A DNA stretch of 64,000 bases from Lentinula raphanica (GCA_027919835.1 JANVFP010000001.1:124001-188000), one strand, 5' to 3'. Shown: positions 1-12,761, numbered from the stretch's first letter. A program made the numbers and translations. The notes: generated by a model not told the origin, from the letters alone.

Positions 1-2036
1 TGTCCGATATTACTGTAAGCATCTTCAGCAAATATATGTTCATAGATCCTTGGAAAACCAGGAATTTCAGCATCCAGAGTCTCAAGAAAGTGAGGACCAC
101 TTACTCAATTGTCCCTTCTACTTCCAACTCCCACAAAGCAACATGTCTCATGAGCAGACCAAACCCAGTTAGACAGCTCCTCCCAAGCGGCTCTGAGGTG
201 ATTTGACCGTATCCTTCTAACATCGCATGCGAAAACACAGGTACCCCTTTCTTGCCTTTGATTCTTGGCCAATGTTTCGCCGGCCAATGGAACGTCAACA
301 CCTCGTCGCTCTGACCGCATTGGATGTAACGATTGACAACTTCGCGTGTCCACGCTCGAGCCTGGCTAGCAATAAGGGGAAGAGACAACGGAGGTTCTTG
401 AAGTTCTTCTCCAAGGGAAATTTCGGCGAGGAGTGACTCAGAATTAGCGGACTGGAAGGGCGAGAGATATCCGATGTAGAGCGGGATGATACGGATACCG
501 TAGCCACGTTTAGCGTACTTGAATACACTGCGAGAAAGTGTTCATCAGTGGAAGATGGGGGTTTAGGCTAGAAGAACGAACCGTTTGTCCCGGGTCGCTT
601 TCCTGTCTCCGAGGTAGTGCCCGTTCACTAGATCCATTGTGAAAACATTTGTCCCAGCTACAAAAACATATAAAAGGACCTGTACAGCTACGAGGACACG
701 TTGACTCACTTTCTAGTGCGCGCACGAAACGGGGTAACATCCAAACTTGCTTCCCATCCCATCCGACAGCGCAAATATCTAGATCGAAATTGAGGAGGAC
801 TTCTCTTGGACTCTTGACGAGCTTCAGGACAATCTGGACTCGCCGTTTTGGCCACTCCGAGTACAGCGTGATAGTTTGCGAGTTTCGTACGATGAGAAAC
901 GGCGCATCCACTGATCCTAAATTGCTCTGATACACCTCAACAATGTGCTTGATTTTCTCATTTGCGGCTTCGACGTCCAACCCGTAGATATACAGATCAA
1001 TATCAGAAGAAAGCCATTCGGTCGGCTGATTGAGATATGAGCGTTCGGAGTCAGGTAGACTTGCTGTTGGGGGGATATCCGGCGTGAGGAGCGCACCAAG
1101 GACAAGACCTCCCGCGATGAAGATATTGTCCCAGTCGAGGCCTGCAAGCAATCCTCCGGACATGCAATCGAATCGACCTTTGAAGTCAGAGACAGAGGGT
1201 TGAACGAATATTGTTGAAGGCCGTCTATCGGCGAGGACAGTAAAACCCGGTATCGCATCAACGGGGAAACGAGTGATCTTGAGCGCATGAGCATATTCAG
1301 AAACGGTGGGAGACATGACTGGAGTGCAGCTATGCAGAGTTTTCCGAAGGTCGTCTATTCGGACTAGACCAACTTGCCATGGCTTGAGGGCCGGAGGAGA
1401 ATCCGCATGGGGTTTGGATAGAGTACGAAGGAAGACTTCGTTGCGAAGGACCCTGAAAAGGGATTGAAATGAAGGGCAGGAAATAAAGTATATAACTCGA
1501 AAATACTAACCATTCATCGACGTCGTCAACTAGCTCGTCAGTCTCCAAGAGTTTTGTCTTCTTGTTAGGACCTTGCTCGGTTGTGTCGTCAGAGCTGTGT
1601 ACGAGACTACTCCCGACGCGTCGAATGGTATAGGGAAGCTTTGCCCACGACCAAACACTTTTCTTCAAGAGTTCATTCGCGTTCTCGACGCGCTTGACGG
1701 CTGCGTGTATGATAGCCGCGTCTTCTTCGACGTGTTGACCGAGATATCCCTCGAAAGTCAGACCAGCAATGTCTAGACCCAAAAGCTTGCAAGTGATGGT
1801 ACTCGCAGCCTGCTTCTCGACCGTGTCTTTCCACAACTTGAGTTGGGTGTTGACAGCCTCGATAGCGATGGTACTCTGCGAAGCCCCTTTTTTGAGAACT
1901 TTTCGAAGCTCGGGGTCAGTAGCAGTGCTGAGCATTGCCCTTGTTCTTCCTTCGCGGTTATACGACGGTTCTATGAGTCGCCGGTGGGTCAATTATGGCA
2001 TGGTACGTTACGATAATCTTTCATTTCACCTTTCAT
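1..2036 (-). CDS. Uncharacterised fungal protein with nucleotidyltransferase-like motif, 3' end off the window
   Basis: Six exons join with consistent phases: 2036..2030, 1970..1511, 1452..710, 657..582, 527..105 and 48 to beyond the left edge. The start is the short exon ATGAAAG; an in-frame ATG at 1936 is the alternative. The middle exon carries GGLVLGALL, then SDIDLYIYGLD, later RRVQIVLKLVKSP and LNFDLDICAVGWDG. A GG pair followed by an alternating D-x-D segment is what the nucleotidyltransferase fold usually shows, so I infer an NTase-like core. I recall similar uncharacterised proteins from mushroom genomes but cannot name a family. It is divergent from the SDR gene, with about 370 bp between the two starts. 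Seen: exon phases and motifs. Inferred: the fold. Substrate unknown. Confidence 0.7.
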
Positions 2037-2409
2037 CTTGGAGTGCTTGAAGTTCTAGATAGTATTCTGAGTTCGACGTCGTTGAGCGTAGCTTCTTCGC
2101 AAGGAGCACGTTCAACGGTGACAGACGAGGACGAGAGCAAGAAAAGAAAAAAGACACGTAAATTTAAGCTTGAGGAGGGTGGGAAGGTGTGGGATAATCT
2201 ATTCGGCAACGCGGCAGTCACGCAGATCACGCCACCGTCAGGCTGATGCGTCACGCGCTGACGTTTCCCGTCGGCTTCAACTTTCGAGTTCTGTTCATAA
2301 AGCGTCGCAACAACGATGCATTTCCTCCATGTTACTGCTGGACTATCGCTACGCTACGTCGGGCTTGGCCGTTCTTCTCTCATCCATCTACTATTTCTAC
2401 CATCTGAAC

Positions 2410-3415
2410 ATGCCTTCGATATCTAAAATCCGGTTAAGGAATGCTGCCTCACTTTCGGCCAAGCAGTACATTCCTACAGCGATATTTGTTGGAGGAACTT
2501 CCGGGATTGGAGAAGGAATGGCAGTGGCATTCGCCAACCATACGCAAGGAAACGCTCATATTATCATCGTCGGTCGAAATCGTGCAGCAGCGGAAACTAT
2601 CATCTCACGCTTCCCAAAACCCTCTTCGTCCGATGCCAAACACGAGTTCCTCCATTGCGATGTCGCATATATGCGGAATATCCGAGATGCTTCTTCAGAG
2701 ATTCGGTCCAAGATATCAAAACTCAACTACCTTGCGATGAGTCCAGGTTTTTTGACGACCAGTGGGAGGAACGAGACCGAGGAGGGGTTAGATAAGAAAC
2801 TGGCGGTTCATTATTACGCTCGCTGGATGTTCACGAAGGAGCTTGTGGGACTACTGGAACAAGCAAAGGAGCAAGGAGAAGACGCGAGAATGCTTTCAGT
2901 ATTGGCCGCAGGAGCTGGAGGACCTATTGACGTGAACGACTTAGGACTGAAGAAGACATATTCGCTCAAGAATGCTGCTTTGCAAGCCCCAACATACAAC
3001 GATCTCATGATTGAGGTGTGTGCTGAAGCCGCCTTCAACGAACGCTGACTGACCTCGTCACCCTACATAGGAGTTTGCTTCCCGCCATCCTACACTCACG
3101 TTCATCCATGCCATTCCTGGTGCTGTCCGTACGAACCTGTTCGCCAGTGCAGAAACTTCAGCCCTCGCAAAGAAGGCGATGGGTATTCCTATCACATTGC
3201 TGGGATTCCTACTAACGTCCAAGGAGGATTGCGGGGAATACATGCTCAATGGCATGCTCAATGTTGCAAATGGTCCTGGTGCATGGAGGATCGACTCGCA
3301 TGGTGAAGACCTTGCCAAGAAGCGCTACTATGGCTCAGACGAGGAAAGAAAGAAGCTTTGGGAGCATACCGTCGAAGTTACGGCGAGCAAAGATTTGAGG
3401 TATGAATACAACTAG
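2410..3415 (+). CDS. Short-chain dehydrogenase/reductase (SDR), atypical active site
   Basis: Two exons, 2410..3015 and 3071..3415, with a 55-nt intron. The N-terminal Rossmann motif GGTSGIGEG replaces the classic TGxxxGIG, followed by IIIVGRNRAAAE (NADP-type loop), CDVAYMRN and NYLAMSPGF. I start at MPSISKIRL because related fungal SDRs begin there. An in-frame ATG at 2329 would add a hydrophobic segment (SGLAVLLSSIYYFYHLN) that could anchor the protein in a membrane. The catalytic YxxxK is not evident: the expected region reads KKTYSLKNAA, with Tyr and Lys only three apart. It probably binds a nicotinamide cofactor; the reaction is unknown. Family assignment is sure, function is not. Confidence 0.85.
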
Positions 3416-3513
3416 TTTTGGATCCCTATATCTGACTGAGTTTCCAAGCTAATTATCATATGGATGTTATATATTCTTGCACCGTTTGAATAACAGCTTG
3501 TCGCTCGTCATTC

Positions 3514-3973
3514 TCAATCAACAGGTTCCGCGTTCAGGCTGCTGATCACTGAGTCGGTGTAATCCGTCGTGGTAGACCCATCATAGGTATAACAGTCAGC
3601 GGAGGCGGTTCCTGTTTGCGCGTCAACTTCATGAACAGCGTCTGTATACAACCGTGATCTCACCAGCCCCATCGTATCCGGGCTCGCAATACGAGAATGC
3701 ATCACCGGTCGCGTTCGCCACACTATTACCCGTGTCAATGATCGACCATTGTCCATCTACCAACATGACTCACGCGGCACATTCCTTGTTCCAAGCATCA
3801 CAAAACACGCTTAGAGTCTACAGTGTAACGATTCCGGTCTAAATCCATCTGCACCACCACAGCTTCAAGACTAGACTCACGTAGACTTCTCGACGAAGGT
3901 CGACAGCAGCGACGAACGAGACGGACGAGACGGCAAGGGAGCAAGCAAAGACAGCGAGAGTGACGAAATTCAT
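3514..3973 (-). CDS. Small secreted protein, 93 aa
   Basis: Four exons: 3973..3881, 3817..3774, 3722..3706 (17 nt) and 3641..3514. Phases add up to a 93-residue product. The first exon is almost entirely a signal peptide (MNFVTLAVFACSLAV.. with an AVD cleavage region). The mature part is about 70 residues, contains FCDAWNKECAAVANATD and ADCYTYDG, and has three cysteines. I do not recognise a family; fungal effector-like or hydrophobin-unlike small secreted proteins are the general class. Introns are 63, 51 and 64 nt. The micro-exon is the weakest part of the model; skipping it would shift the frame. Confidence 0.55.
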
Positions 3974-5003
3974 GGCAGAGACGGATCTTCGACGATTGGG
4001 TTTGATTCACTGGCATTTTATACCAAAGGTACGCGGTCAAAACTACCCGCACCAGAACATCTTTCCGACATCAACTGACCAAAGGGTGCCACCAGTCTGC
4101 ATTGGCGCCGGGAGTGTTCAAGAAAATGCAATACGACAGAAAGAAAGGACTTGGAGGAAAAACAGAACATTCCTCCATTCATCGACTTCAGACTCGGGAT
4201 TTCGCACATACGAAATACCTCTAGGCGATACATAGTCAGTATAGTTCAGAGCAGTTCAGAACTCTCACGAAATCAAACCTCCGTACATATACTTCACGTT
4301 CTTTCAAGTTGCCGCTTTTCATATCTCCCAGGTCGGAATCGTCGGATGCACTCTACCTGCGTTCTACCGCTTAGCGCTAAGTATCCGACCTTGGCGCCCG
4401 CATAGTAGCTGCGAACAACCACTGCGTAGGTTCTACATACGACTCAAGAGGACTCCAAAAGGTGCATTACTTCCTATTCATGATCCGATGCACTGACGCA
4501 GAATCGTACAGGCCTATGCAAGCGTCTCCTTCGATTAGGTGTCCTGACTCATGTGAACACTTTTCGTCGTGAGCCTCGAGGTCATTTGGAAGTACTTTCT
4601 AGATTTTGCTAATTCCGACAATGTCGGTTTCAAGAAACATTACCGTTGTCGCTACCTTTTGCTGCGAGATTGACCTCCGATCACCATGAAGCGACACAAT
4701 TTAACTCTCTCAACATAGCCTTTTGCCTCAATCAGACGGATATCACACATACATCATAATCCTAGGACACGAAAATCATTCAAACAAAGCTGTTGAAGGC
4801 ATCCTCATAGATGATATGGCTGTTCACTTTCCACCACGATGCATTTAGTGGGTACCAGGTGTACGAGAAATTTTCTCGGAAGCGCTGGTGAATAACACCC
4901 ATTCCCCGCTGGAATGACTCGTGTCCAAGATTAGAAGTCCGCTGTGCCAGAAGTATAAAGATTACCTCAAGGTGCTGCAACTTGACGCTTCAACTTACGA
5001 ATA
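3974..5003. other. Intergenic, no gene seen
   Basis: About 1 kb between two divergent genes. Open frames here are short and have no recognisable motif or plausible exon chain. It should hold the promoters of the small secreted protein and of the ABC transporter. Confidence 0.5.
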
Positions 5004-7681
5004 ATGGGAAACCCCACCATCGATTCCACAGCGAGCACTGGCGATAAACCGTCGAAACGTACACCTCAGACCAGGATCGAGACACTCCACTTGGGAGTGT
5101 ACCGCGTTATGGTAGAAAAGCGGATATCCTCCGTCTTCGCCTTTGATTTTGCGGAGTCTCTGGAATCGTGGCGTTCCGGATTCAAGGTGCTCAGGAGACT
5201 TGTGGTGGATATTGTGGGGATCACGCCCACTTTGCTTTTCATCATGGCATTGACGAAGGTGTGGGAGTCTCTGGAAGAGGTGGTGCTCTTAGGTTTAGAG
5301 ACGAAAATCTTGAGAATCGTATGTGCGAATTGTTTATAGTTCGTGGTCGTTGACAATCAATTGCAATCAGATCGAGATCAGTTTGAGCTCAAGAGATAGA
5401 CCAGCAGCTCGAGCATTGATTATGGCAGTTGTGTCGAGATTACTATTTGTTATGTGTTCCTCCCTTATCACACACTGGAGGTTTGTACCCAATTATCGAG
5501 TTCTAACGTATGTTCTCACTCTCACTCCCATTCTAAGCCGGGACGTGCAATCTCAAGCGCAGACAAAGGTTTTGCACCATTATGATGATTATCTACTCAT
5601 TGGTCTGTTTCTAACTTTCTATGGTCTGCCTTACGTCCAGAGATTTATCCTTTAACAGCTAGACTTCATATGGATCTTCCCAAATTACAAGGTGTCGGGT
5701 GTTGTATCATCGAGTTCTATCTATTGCGCTAAGACATCTCGCAGATAATCGAACAGATGATTACCTCTCCGCGAGACTCCCTTGGGAAGCCTTCGAAACA
5801 TTGCTTGAGCTCAGTACGAAGCTCTTTGCAGTGGCTAGTCAGCTTGGTTTTATGTTCCACGCCGTTCGATCTGGAAACCATGGACTCATATTCGCTGTTC
5901 TATGTGTCGTGAAACCGTTCATTCAAGCGTTTGCTCGACAACACATGTGGGCTATGCGTAGGGAAAACTACATTCCCGCTTTTGACCCATAATCTGAAAT
6001 CACCCCTAGGTCGCGTTGTAGAAGCCACTAACACGGACTATGTACGAATGAAATCACTCAAAAGCTTGGAACACAGCAACTATAGGCTCGATATCTTGAG
6101 TGGTAATCTGATACAGTATATCATAACTGGTGCGTAATTCAAATAAGATCGTCACTTCTTGCACTTGTTCAAGCCTAATCACGACATGTAGAATTCCGCG
6201 ATGCTCGAAAACGACTCGGTGACACATCGACAGACTACCCCGAAACTCAGTACTCAAACCAAAGATCTCCAGCTGTAGGCTTGATCGCAAGTGTGGTTGG
6301 AGACTTCCCTCTGGTACGTATCACAAGCGGCTCAACATCGATAAAACACTTACCCAGAAATAGATGTATTACGTTGCCATCTCCCTGTTGAAGCCATCGT
6401 CTATGAGTCTGACGACCATAGCTTCGTTGCAGCAATCAGCCATCTTACTGCGTTGGTTGTTCTGGGACGTCTTCTACCAAGCCGACTCCTTGCGCTCCGA
6501 TATCAGTCGTGTTCAACAGTTGTACGATTTAGAAAAGGCGACTCCGATTATCAAAGATGGCGACGAGTCCTATCCTCCCGAGAAGCATTCAGACCAAGGG
6601 ATGGCTTTGAGTCTAGAGTGATATCCATTTGATAGCCTTTTCATCAACGATCTGCTCGCTCATGATCTCTTGTTCTAGACATGTGGAATTTTCATACCCT
6701 GGAAGCAAGGAAGGCAAAAAAGCCTTGAACGACGTCTCGTTTCGAATCGAACCAGGGGAACTCGTCGTAATCGTCGGTGCAAATGGAAGTGGCAAATCGA
6801 CATTTGTGAAGCTTCTCACTCGTTTGTACGACGTCAACTCTGGTTCCGTCATCGTTGATGGTCAAGACATACGTCAATACAAACTCGCAGAGCTTCGTAG
6901 ATCCATTGCCACCCTCACGCAGGATCATCTCCTTTTCCCGCTCTCGATTGAGGAGAATATCGGCCTCGGCTTCCCTGAAGCCATGACGGACAAGACGCTC
7001 ATTAACAAAGCGGCAGAAATGGGAGGAGCGCAGGAAATATTGACCAAACTTAACGATGGACTCAATACCGTCCTTGATCCTGTCTCCATCCAGTACGGTG
7101 CCAGAGTCCAAGAGGATGATGACACAGACTTGGCCGCGGCACTGAAAAACCTCAAGAAAAAAGTAGAAGTTTCCGGTCGGTCATTCTTACGCATATGTTT
7201 CGTGTGTTGCTAATGCCTGAACACAGGTGGAGAAAGACAACGCCTCGTAGCGTGAGTATCTTCTTCGGTATATCGGTTTACCTTGTTGAATGATGCCGTG
7301 CAGCGCTCGGACTTTCATGCGTTTCAACTCGCATGAGATCAGGTTTGTAGCGGTTGATGAGCCAAGCTCTGCTCTCGATCCAGAAGGTGAATTACAGCTG
7401 TTCAACAATTTAAGGGAGGCGAGGGCAGGAAAGACCATGATATTTGTCACACATAGGTTTGGGCACCTGACGAAGTATGCAGACAAAATATTGTGGGTGT
7501 AGTTCGGGCTATTCTCATGTCGGATACCCCATCTCATTTCACATTTAGGTGTATGAAGGATGGCAAAGTGGCAGAATACGGTTCGCACACAGAGCTTCTT
7601 GCTAGGCAGGGAGAATACTATAAGATGTACAACATTCAGGCCAAGGCTTTTGACTCGGCATCATCAGAACCTCAGACGTAG
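5004..7681 (+). CDS. Half-size ABC transporter (TMD-NBD), 691 aa
   Basis: Twelve exons: 5004..5318, 5371..5480, 5538..5602, 5659..5691, 5745..5957, 6010..6129, 6192..6313, 6364..6617, 6679..7175, 7227..7251, 7304..7492, 7549..7681; all phases agree. The C-terminal half is a clear nucleotide-binding domain: Walker A GANGSGKST, Q-loop TLTQDH, signature SGGERQR, Walker B FVAVDEPSSALD and H-loop VTHRF. The N-terminal half has hydrophobic segments (GITPTLLFIMALTKVW; FAVLCVVKPFIQAFA) but little resemblance to textbook exporters. One TMD-NBD unit implies a homodimer. Known for the family: ATP-driven transport across a membrane. Substrate and membrane cannot be read from the sequence. A long insert with EDDDTDLAAALKN precedes the signature motif, unusual for the fold. 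Confidence 0.88.
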
Positions 7682-7818
7682 TCAGTCAAAGTCAGTATAC
7701 CATCGCTGCGCGTCGCGCTTGTTAATAGGTTTTCGAAATACAATGATTGAAATACATTATCGAGATACATGATATGTAATGCTCAGCATCATGTTCGTTG
7801 ACGGTACATACTATAATC

Positions 7819-9465
7819 TCAAACCATCATTTCTGAAGCTTTCTGATCTGCTGCCCGTTCCATGGACGACGAATTCATCGACCAAGTAGACTCATTGATA
7901 TCCATTTCAGCATCCGAACGTATGACTGTCTGGGTGGTGATATTGACGGGTCCAAATGGAGCAGCCTAAATCAACGCTATAAGAAAGAGGCAGCTCTGCC
8001 TTGTGAATGGCTGTACACATACCGCAAACGCGCCCGAGGTGAAGATGCTCGCAGAATTGACCACGGAACGAGACATATTTCGAAGTTCAACTCGTGAATT
8101 CATGCTGAGGTACGAGTGTTGTCAATGACCAGACCTGCTACGTTATAGTATGTACGTACTTGGCAAGCATTGCATTGGAAAACACTGTGTGATTTAGCCT
8201 GATGAGGACGAACAGAAAGCAGAACGGGATCTGCCTTACCTTTGGGAAGGAACATGAGAAGGGAGAGCCATGCATCTTCAATGACTACAATTCAGCACCG
8301 GGATACGGAGAAAGGTGGTCAGCTTACAAGTAGTCCGAAGAGTGAGGTACTATAAATCCGTTAGTAATGAAGCTGGTCATCAAGGTGTAGTAATCGACTA
8401 ACAAGTATGATAGACAGGAATCCAAGCATACTGGTATTATAACGTTGATGAATCTTCAACACAACTAATAATGAGCCCGCGCTGACCTTGTGACAACACC
8501 AGTCTCTGTATCCAGTATTTAGCAACAGAGAAGGCAGCCCGAGGAAGTAGACTTTACCTATTGACCATAAAATCAGCTTATCAACCACGGCAACTGTACT
8601 GAAGAGGGAACAGAGGAAGAAGCGTCAGCTTTATTAGACCATCATTCGAATGCTTCATATTTTTCTTACGAGTTGAATGTCCCATGTCGGCAACGGACAA
8701 GATGATATACTAAGCTCCCAGAGATTAGCACATCCGCAATGGCTCGCAGAATGAGCACGGTGAACATCAACCATTCCCATTTCTTCATGAAAACCTGAAG
8801 GCTTTTCGTAGCCACGAGGATGAGTTGAGCGCTGAGGGTGTAGACAGCCAGCATTTGACAGAAGATTAGAATTCCACTCAGTGTAGGAATTATGTAGGGT
8901 TTGCCGGTGAAAAGAGCAATGCGATAAGTGAAAAACCCTTGGACTACAGGCGAGTACGTGAGTTGAGGGTTGAATGAGAGGCATGAAATGTACCCACCAA
9001 TAATGAGGACAACACCATGTAGCACAACGGCGGCCCCGACGGAGACAGGGAGGATATCTAGATCATTCGAGTCCCCGAAATGGGTGACGGTGTAGAAGTA
9101 AATCGCATGAAAAACGCATATCGTGTGTCCGAGTTCAACTATCCTGCTCGAACATTCGTTCTGGAGGTTTACGGAATGCGAACCCGACGTACCACATAAA
9201 ATCAACCTAGCACAAGAAGGTTACTTGCCTCAATCTGAAGTTCGATCGTCTCGATAGGTAGACTTACCAGTCCATATTTGATCCATATCGATTCTTGTGG
9301 AAAGCTCTTGTGATGAATGTAGACTTGAGCTGTGATAAGTCCAAATAGAACTCCTGCTATGAGTACGCCGATTTCCAGAGCACCTAGAAGAAGAAGAAGA
9401 ATCAACCATCGTACTCATTTTCCGTTCAAGACTTCTCGTATACCTAGAGTTGCATCATAGGCCAT
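7819..9465 (-). CDS. DUF6534-type fungal integral membrane protein, 326 aa
   Basis: Thirteen exons with consistent phases: 9465..9444, 9383..9268, 9206..9193, 9143..8998, 8943..8670, 8598..8558, 8505..8487, 8430..8403, 8349..8328, 8284..8240, 8184..8160, 8104..8023, 7965..7819. The product starts MAYDATLGALEIGVL and has about seven hydrophobic helices (FGLITAQVYI; VVLHGVVLII; FCQMLAVYTLSAQLILVA; FTVLILRAIADVLI). The pattern ends with a conserved-looking LPKVFSNAMLANMNSR and a Ser/Asn-rich hydrophilic tail. This matches the Agaricomycete DUF6534 family, whose function is unknown. Several exons are tiny (14, 19, 22, 22, 25 and 28 nt), so automatic gene finders are likely to miss or truncate it. 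Confidence 0.85.
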
Positions 9466-10552
9466 CCTTAAGTTAGATGTAGCCTATGATTGCGACGATG
9501 AAGCTCTTCGAAAGTGATGGTTTGGGAAAAACAAGGGTGTCTAAGAGAATTCTGTTGGTTTGTATCGCTTTTAAATACCAAGGCAGAACGGGTTTGTTAT
9601 ATGATCAGATCTTTCCGCTGGATAGAATCGTCCTCATTCGGATAGCCACGGCACCTGAGGAAGAACCATATTGGACAGGATCACGACAGTTATTGAAACG
9701 GCGGATTGAACATCCGTACTCACAGGGATTGAATCAGATCATCCTTGTGCGATGGCAACATCCTCGTCCGGGACGGGGTCCTCTAGAGCTAATACTATGT
9801 ATTGGTTTTGGGTGAAGAGCTCGTGGAGTCGAATGGGAAGAGGGATGGTGTTCATCATGATGTTGACATTCGTCGTATTCGTTTCGGGCACTGCAATGTG
9901 CATCGTATTTGCTAAATTATAATTAATGTAGCCTGTTGACGGGTTCTGATGCAGCATGTTGATACTTCTCAATTTTGACAAAACGACCGTGACGACTTTT
10001 TCTCTGCCTCAAGGTTGCAATAGCGATAGGAAGTCTGCCACAGTAGTATGGAACGGGAAACCCTCGAAGATCCGTTTTAGATGTAGCTGAGTAAGGCAAA
10101 TACGGTTGTGAGTCATGACAGTGTATATCGCGTTGAACTTGAAGGCTGTTGAACGTTGAACGTTGAAGGAGTGAGAAACTCGGAAACCGGGAAAGAACTT
10201 TAAGCGCCGCCCGGCGCTCAAGTAGGCCCCGGCCGTCATCGTCATAGTACCTCATAGGGCTATCATGTACCACCAGTCCTCGAATCATACGTTCCCAATA
10301 ATGGCGAATCCAAAATCTGTTATGTATCCGGGATGTCGTTTGCCAACCGCTTGCTTCGTGAGCTCCCACAAGGCAAAGTTGGCCCGGGGCCCATTCACTG
10401 CGCTGTAGCAGCGGTATTGAGTGGTGATTGAAGTTAGAATCTGTCCGGATTGTTGAAAATACACCAGTCGGTACGTTTATAGCTTTGCATACAAACAAGA
10501 GTCAATTCTAAGGACTTATTGCAGTGAAGGTTCAATCAGTATTACTATCACA
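9466..10552. other. Intergenic; open minus-strand frame without recognisable product
   Basis: A 191-codon minus-strand frame (9923..10498) lacks an ATG near its start and reads like chance sequence. A second minus-strand frame (9739..9981) has a plausible acidic C-terminus but no upstream exon I can join. I see no reliable gene. A short run of GTTGAACGTT repeats lies near 10146. Confidence 0.4.
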
Positions 10553-11005
10553 ATGTTGGCCATTCCCGCTCGTTCCTCGAGGAGCACATCATCCGTGATA
10601 GTACGACTCGTTTCAAGTTTTTGATTGAATTATATCCATCTTACGTTGTACCTAGGTAAACGGCACAGAATCAATCAGTATGGCTATACTTGCGTAAGTA
10701 GTATAGCATCATGCTCATTGCTACTAGATAGTAGTAGAACTGAAGCTGAGTTAGGCTGCTAGTAGGCATTCAAGAAACCTCCTATGCTACCATTGGATAT
10801 TCGAGCCAATACGTGATCCATCCCCAAGTCCCCGTGCTCAGCAACTTCATAGGACCGTTTAGATATGTGATATCTGGTGAGGGGAACTTACATACGCTAC
10901 TCTGAGCTGCTGGTATTGACTATTGACCTTCTGATAGTCTCTGTGACTGCTGGGTCGAAACAACAACATGATCGAGGACGACTATTTCTTCTTGGGCGAT
11001 CGTGA
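10553..11005 (+). CDS. Possible small four-exon gene, 91 aa, unknown
   Basis: Exons 10553..10600, 10656..10693, 10755..10876 and 10938..11005 join in phase through introns with GTACGA..TAG, GTAAGT..TAG and GTGAGG..TAG ends. The product starts MLAIPARSSRSTSSVIVNG and includes YATIGYSSQYVIHPQVPV. The only support is that four exons stay open with proper splice sites; no family is recognised. It could be a small secreted or decayed protein, or a chance chain. Confidence 0.35.
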
Positions 11006-11934
11006 TTAACAGTGGCCAGGCTGTAGACGATGGCATCAGCGAAATGATAATTCATGCGCGGCGAAAGCGACGGAGTAAGCGATGTTTCAACAGATTACAC
11101 GCAAGGGAGGAGTCGAAGTCGACACCAACAATTGGCTACTCTCAAGTGGTCTCTCAGGTTGCAGAAAATCTTCGAATCTTTGACCTTTTCGTAACCTTCA
11201 TATTGAATCGTTCAAGAAGAAGTTGAATGAGGTCAAATGATGTTGAATGGCAGTAGCAACGCCGGTCTTTCGAATGCCACCGGGGTCTGGCAGCAGTGAT
11301 GAGTCAAATGACACCTTCGCTTCAAACCATGAACTCCAACGGGTACCGTTGGATACATAGGATGACAAGCATTCCTCCATCTCCTGACTTCGAGGACATC
11401 CGACTGGATGGACTGGGCTTCAAGTGGAGACCGGTTCTGGCACGTTCCTGCCTGTTCCTGCCCAGTGCGGCAGTGAGGCTAATATGCTACTAGAGTCAAA
11501 TGACAAAAATCAACCCCTCAGAGTGTCTGGATACTATACCTGATACTACTGGATGCCACTGCCCCTCCTCCCACACTTGCGCAGATTTGCAGACTCTAGC
11601 TAACCGCTCCAGTCGAACAGCCAGGACAAAGTTACAGTATTCGACCTTATTTCGACCCAGAAGAGGCTGCGAAAATCCTTGAACGTTCGAACCTTCGCAC
11701 AGGCTTCGGGATCTCGGGCTAACAAATTATCAAGATTCTCCACTGCTGTTGATGCATCAGACATATTGTGCTCAATTTACACACGTACGGTGACAAGCCC
11801 ATCCCAGCAGCCTCTATTTTTGGGTCTGGGTAGGCCTCGATCGAAATTGATAACGGGATGTTTCCTGACGATTCCGGAAAATCACGAAGTCGATGCGCGC
11901 CACTTTTGTCTTGAAAAGGCATATGCAATGTGCG
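11006..11934. other. Intergenic, nothing recognised
   Basis: Short frames only. Upstream region of the DUF6593 gene. Confidence 0.5.
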
Positions 11935-11942
11935 TATATAAA
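11935..11942 (+). promoter_or_regulatory. TATA box of the DUF6593 gene
   Basis: TATATAAA lies 93 bp before the ATG at 12035, a normal distance for a fungal TATA promoter with a short 5' UTR. Confidence 0.6.
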
Positions 11943-12034
11943 CCCGTATCCTTTGGACGCTGTGTTCCAGAACATACCTCCTATCTACCCATCACATCAT
12001 CGAAACTATCTATACTCAAGTTTTACTCTGAACA

Positions 12035-12761
12035 ATGAGTGCGTCCTCTGCTCAAACTTGATCTTCTGTCGTTCAACTCATCATACGTCTACAGGTACAT
12101 TCGAAGAGCAAGCCTCAGCCATCTTCGACGTGCTCGAAACCACATCGGATGTCATCGTATCCGATCGTTCCACCGGCCAGGAATTATACAAAGTCGAGAG
12201 GATCCCTCATCATGGCAAGATGATCTTCCATCGTTCTGGCCATACCGAACCTCTCGCTACTTTCCAACACCACCCGATCATTCCTGATACGATCACCTTT
12301 GCCGGAGGACACACTATGCATCTCAGTCATTGGATGCAAGTGAAGGCCACTGCTTTGGCGTATGTTCTTCTTCGTTAGTCCCTTTGGTCACATCAGCACT
12401 TACTGAGATTCTTCATCAGAGCGACATTTGAAGAGAAAGGACAGAAATACACCTGGATGAAGTACGACAATGGTCCCTTTACGGTATGACTGTCAACAAT
12501 TTCACATTCGTGTTGCTGATATTTGATCCCCTTCAGCTCATCGCCGAATCCAATCAGAAACGGATCGCGACCTTCGAAGAGAAACGGCATGTGGCAACGC
12601 CTGCGGAAGGAACCTCGAAGGCTGCATTACCGCATATTGTAATGCTCCCAGAGGCCGAAGAAATGAAGGACACAGTGGTGATTTCGGCTCTGATCCTCGA
12701 ACACGATAAACGTTGGACGAGGAATAATGATGAGTCGATATTCATCTATAACATCTTGTAA
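12035..12761 (+). CDS. DUF6593-like protein, 185 aa
   Basis: Four exons: 12035..12038 (only ATGA), 12095..12359, 12420..12483 and 12537..12761. The 4-nt first exon is needed to give an ATG in frame: ATG A then GT ACA TTC (MSTFEEQ). The body reads SDVIVSDRSTGQELYKVERI, then GKMIFHRSGHTEPLATF, GQKYTWMKYDNGPF, an ALPHIVMLPEAEEMKD segment and a final VVISALILEHDKR. This order (beta strands, a KYTW turn, then a C-terminal hydrophobic helix with a charged end) is what DUF6593 proteins of mushrooms show; they may share a tubby-like barrel. Function unknown. Confidence 0.8.

Noticed and set aside
9923..10498. Minus-strand 191-codon frame
   Set aside because: It begins with TTG, has no recognisable motif and its composition looks random.
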